NCBI GenBank assembly: GCA_022866645.1 | Contig: JALHUQ010000008.1 | Coordinates: forward strand, 1-7,040 | Direction: 5' to 3' | DNA length: 7,040 nucleotides | Source: Woeseiaceae bacterium | GTDB taxonomy: Bacteria; Pseudomonadota; Gammaproteobacteria; Steroidobacterales; Woeseiaceae | Shown: in pieces, positions 5,452 through 7,040 of the stretch | Layout: every line of letters starts with the position of its first letter | How positions within the stretch are numbered: the stretch's first letter is position 1 | Program-made: the position numbers and the translations under genes | Notes under the pieces: model-generated | The model's database searches: none | Told to the model about the DNA's origin: nothing | Seen by the model: only the letters and a program-made list of their open reading frames with translations

Positions 5452-6111
5452 ATGCAGACACCCGATACCGTTGAGGTCATCACAGGCGAGAATCCGGAGG
5501 GTAGTGTTATCTGGCTGCACGGCCTCGGCGCCGACGGGCATGATTTCGAGCCTATCGTGCCGGAATTGAAACTGACCTCCGGTTTGACGCTTCGATTTGT
5601 CTTTCCGCACGCACCGGTGCAAGCGGTCACAATCAATGGCGGCATGGCCATGCGGTCCTGGTACGACATCGTGAGTTTTGACGCTGAGGGCAGGGCGGAC
5701 AGAGCCGGCGTGCTAAAAAGCAGCGCCCTGCTTGACGGTTTGATCGCTCGCGAAATTGAGCGCGGCATTCCTGCCCGGAAGATTGTCATCGCCGGGTTCT
5801 CGCAGGGCGGCGCTGTCGCTATTCATACCGCATTGCAGACCGATCAGAACATCGCCGGTCTTATGGCGTTGTCGACCTATATGGCGTTGCCTGAGGATGC
5901 TGCGACCGCCGTAAGCCGCAAGGACCTGCCGATATTCATGGCGCATGGCAAATTCGATCCAGTGCTAAGAATGGAATGGGGGCGCGCGTCGGCGGACAGG
6001 TTGATCGAGGCGGGTTACTCGGTGGACTGGCATGAATATCCGATGGCACACGCAGTCTGCCCGCAGGAAATCGCTGACATCAGCCGTTGGCTGAGTAAGG
6101 TCTACTCCTGA
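5452..6111 (+). CDS. Carboxylesterase, alpha/beta hydrolase (phospholipase/carboxylesterase family)
   Basis: This 219-residue cytoplasmic serine hydrolase belongs to the Abhydrolase_2 family, like Pseudomonas carboxylesterase II and eukaryotic acyl-protein thioesterases. It should hydrolyse short-chain carboxylic esters or thioesters; the natural substrate is unknown. The oxyanion-hole segment is WLHGLGADG (21-29). FPHAP (51-55) and MRSWYD (67-72) are family signatures. The nucleophile is Ser117 in GFSQGG (115-120), the acid is Asp169 in GKFDPVL (166-172), and the base is His200 in YPMAH (196-200). Positions and total length agree closely with the roughly 218-residue bacterial enzymes. There is no signal peptide. 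It is a single gene, divergent from the argR operon and convergent with the NRDE gene, whose stop codon begins 11 bases beyond its own. It appears intact. Confidence 0.94.
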   Translation: MQTPDTVEVITGENPEGSVIWLHGLGADGHDFEPIVPELKLTSGLTLRFVFPHAPVQAVTINGGMAMRSWYDIVSFDAEGRADRAGVLKSSALLDGLIAREIERGIPARKIVIAGFSQGGAVAIHTALQTDQNIAGLMALSTYMALPEDAATAVSRKDLPIFMAHGKFDPVLRMEWGRASADRLIEAGYSVDWHEYPMAHAVCPQEIADISRWLSKVYS

Positions 6112-6122
6112 TCATCCTGCGG

Positions 6123-6881
6123 TCACCCATCGCCTGTCGTGAATACAGAGTCGCCAACGGCCTTACCGGTGGCATCAAAACGTCGCTCCCGAAAACGCCA
6201 CACACCGGACGCGTCATACAAGGCGACACTCGAGCTTCGTGTGCCATAGTCCGGTAGCACGATAAACGGCGCGCTGATTGCGTGCGCTGTTTCGAAGGGA
6301 AGTCGATCGCTGTCTATCTCGCTGACCGGCGCTTTATCCCGATCATCGAGAAGGCGCATCAGCTCCGTTTCATTAATGTTGTCTTCCTCGATGAGCCGCG
6401 TGAGAGTGGCTTTGCTGCGCACGACCTTGTGCCAGGGCGCATCCAGCAGGGCATTGCTGAGTCCGTACACGCCGGGCGCAAGGACTTGCGGCCCGCCGCC
6501 GCGATTCGATAGCCAGGCGAGTGATTCGCCGTCACCAACCAGCAAGTTGAATCCTGCGTAGGCGGAGCCGTCGACACTGTTGAGATAGTCGAGTGGCTTC
6601 TCAGTGCTGTTCAGGAAGTTCGTCACGAGGTGGCCGCGCGAGCGAAGTTTCGCGGACGGCAGTTCAGCGTCGCGGTAATTCGTGACGGTGGCGATTCGTC
6701 CGTTGCGGCGTAACGCGAGCCAGGTACCTGCGGCTTGCAAGTCGCGCCCACCGACGATGTCAGGAAAGTCCGGCCACCAGTGCGCTTCCTTCGTCGGCCG
6801 GGAATGGAATTCGTCGCGATTGCCCGCAAGGATCAATGGAAATTCGGGGTGTTGTTTCCAGGCTATCACTACGAGGCACAT
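6123..6881 (-). CDS. NRDE/TANGO2-family protein
   Basis: This 252-residue protein begins MCLVVIAW, with the conserved Cys2, and carries the name-giving AGNRDEFHSRPT motif (19-30). Further family segments are GGRDLQAAGTWLAL (44-57), TNYRD (67-71), YAGFNLLVGD (108-117), YGLSNALLDAPWHKV (139-153) and the terminal YGTRSSSVAL (212-221). The exposed Cys2 and fold resemble Ntn-type hydrolases, but no enzymatic reaction is established. The human homologue TANGO2 and the bacterial homologue HtpA have been linked to haem handling. There is no signal peptide or membrane segment. It starts two bases after the stop of a NudC-like gene, so the two are probably co-transcribed. The frame is intact and family length is normal. 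The specific role in this organism is unknown. Confidence 0.9.
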   Translation of the reverse strand: MCLVVIAWKQHPEFPLILAGNRDEFHSRPTKEAHWWPDFPDIVGGRDLQAAGTWLALRRNGRIATVTNYRDAELPSAKLRSRGHLVTNFLNSTEKPLDYLNSVDGSAYAGFNLLVGDGESLAWLSNRGGGPQVLAPGVYGLSNALLDAPWHKVVRSKATLTRLIEEDNINETELMRLLDDRDKAPVSEIDSDRLPFETAHAISAPFIVLPDYGTRSSSVALYDASGVWRFRERRFDATGKAVGDSVFTTGDG

Positions 6882-6883
6882 GA

Positions 6884-7040
6884 TTAGCTGGATACTTCAG
6901 CATTCAGCCAACCATCGACAAGTCTGCGCGCGATCGAAATACTGAATGGGAGCTTTGGAAATCCGGAGCGCAACTCTTTGCGAGTGAACCATTGCGCGTC
7001 TTCCAATTCGCCGTCATTCAGTTGAATTTCCTGCGCGACC
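6884..7040 (-). CDS. nudC: NADH pyrophosphatase (NudC-like, Nudix), C-terminal end, cut by window edge
   Basis: Only the last 51 codons lie in the window, ending at TAA (6886-6884). The visible residues include NDGELEDAQWFTRKEL (8-23 of the fragment) and then SISIARRLVDGWL (33-45). This matches the end of NudC proteins, which have an E-L-x-D-A-x-WF strand followed by a SIARRLI helix. NudC hydrolyses NADH to NMNH and AMP and removes NAD caps from RNA. The Nudix box and zinc-binding part lie outside the window, so other Nudix hydrolases cannot be fully excluded, but the IARRL ending is typical of NudC. It shares a 2-base junction with the NRDE gene. This frame has no start inside the window and is visible only by reading the 159 bases upstream of 6881. 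Confidence 0.72.
   Translation of the reverse strand, partial: VAQEIQLNDGELEDAQWFTRKELRSGFPKLPFSISIARRLVDGWLNAEVSS

Noticed and set aside
6109..6125. A bidirectional terminator between the convergent esterase and NRDE genes
   Set aside because: The gap is only 11 bases; it holds no stem-loop beyond a short TGATCA palindrome and no T-run.

Overview
The window carries most of an arginine-biosynthesis operon on the minus strand, then a divergent esterase gene, then the end of a second minus-strand operon. Moderately GC-rich coding DNA, a proteobacterial-type ArgR, a Pseudomonas-like carboxylesterase and NudC next to an NRDE/TANGO2 protein suggest a gammaproteobacterium, perhaps from an environmental or marine lineage near the Xanthomonadales. 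This placement is inference. The ArgG and carbamoyltransferase resemble the Xanthomonas/Bacteroidetes N-acylated arginine route, in which ornithine stays acylated through the carbamoylation step.

Arginine operon (1-5381, minus strand, transcribed right to left): promoter with two ArgR operators; argR (5325-4858); argG (4861-3653); a two-domain P-loop protein of unknown function, called geneX here (3651-2596); argC (2599-1538); an argD-type aminotransferase (1541-336); and the first 112 codons of an argF'-type N-acylornithine carbamoyltransferase (336 to beyond base 1). Successive genes overlap by 4 bases (ATGA) or 1 base (TGATG), or lie 1 base apart, so the operon looks translationally coupled throughout. 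ArgC reduces N-acylglutamyl phosphate, the aminotransferase makes N-acylornithine, the ArgF'-like enzyme should make N-acylcitrulline, and ArgG joins deacylated citrulline to aspartate. The acyl-glutamate synthase, acylglutamate kinase (argB), deacylase (argE) and argH are not visible; they may lie beyond the left edge.

Two points stand out. First, geneX combines an unrecognised N-terminal domain with a BioD/DUF1611-like P-loop domain, and it sits inside the operon between argG and argC. Second, the carbamoyltransferase lacks both arginines of the usual carbamoyl-phosphate motif (Ser-Leu-Ser-Thr-Leu replaces Ser-x-Arg-Thr-Arg) and has alanine at the position that separates acetyl- from succinyl-ornithine enzymes.

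Right side: a short divergent regulatory region (5326-5451), then an alpha/beta-hydrolase carboxylesterase (5452-6111, plus strand). It converges on an NRDE/TANGO2-family gene (6881-6123, minus), which lies 2 bases downstream of the 3' end of a NudC-like NADH pyrophosphatase gene (7040-6884, minus, partial). No RNA genes, mobile elements or CRISPR arrays were seen, and no gap exceeds 300 bases.
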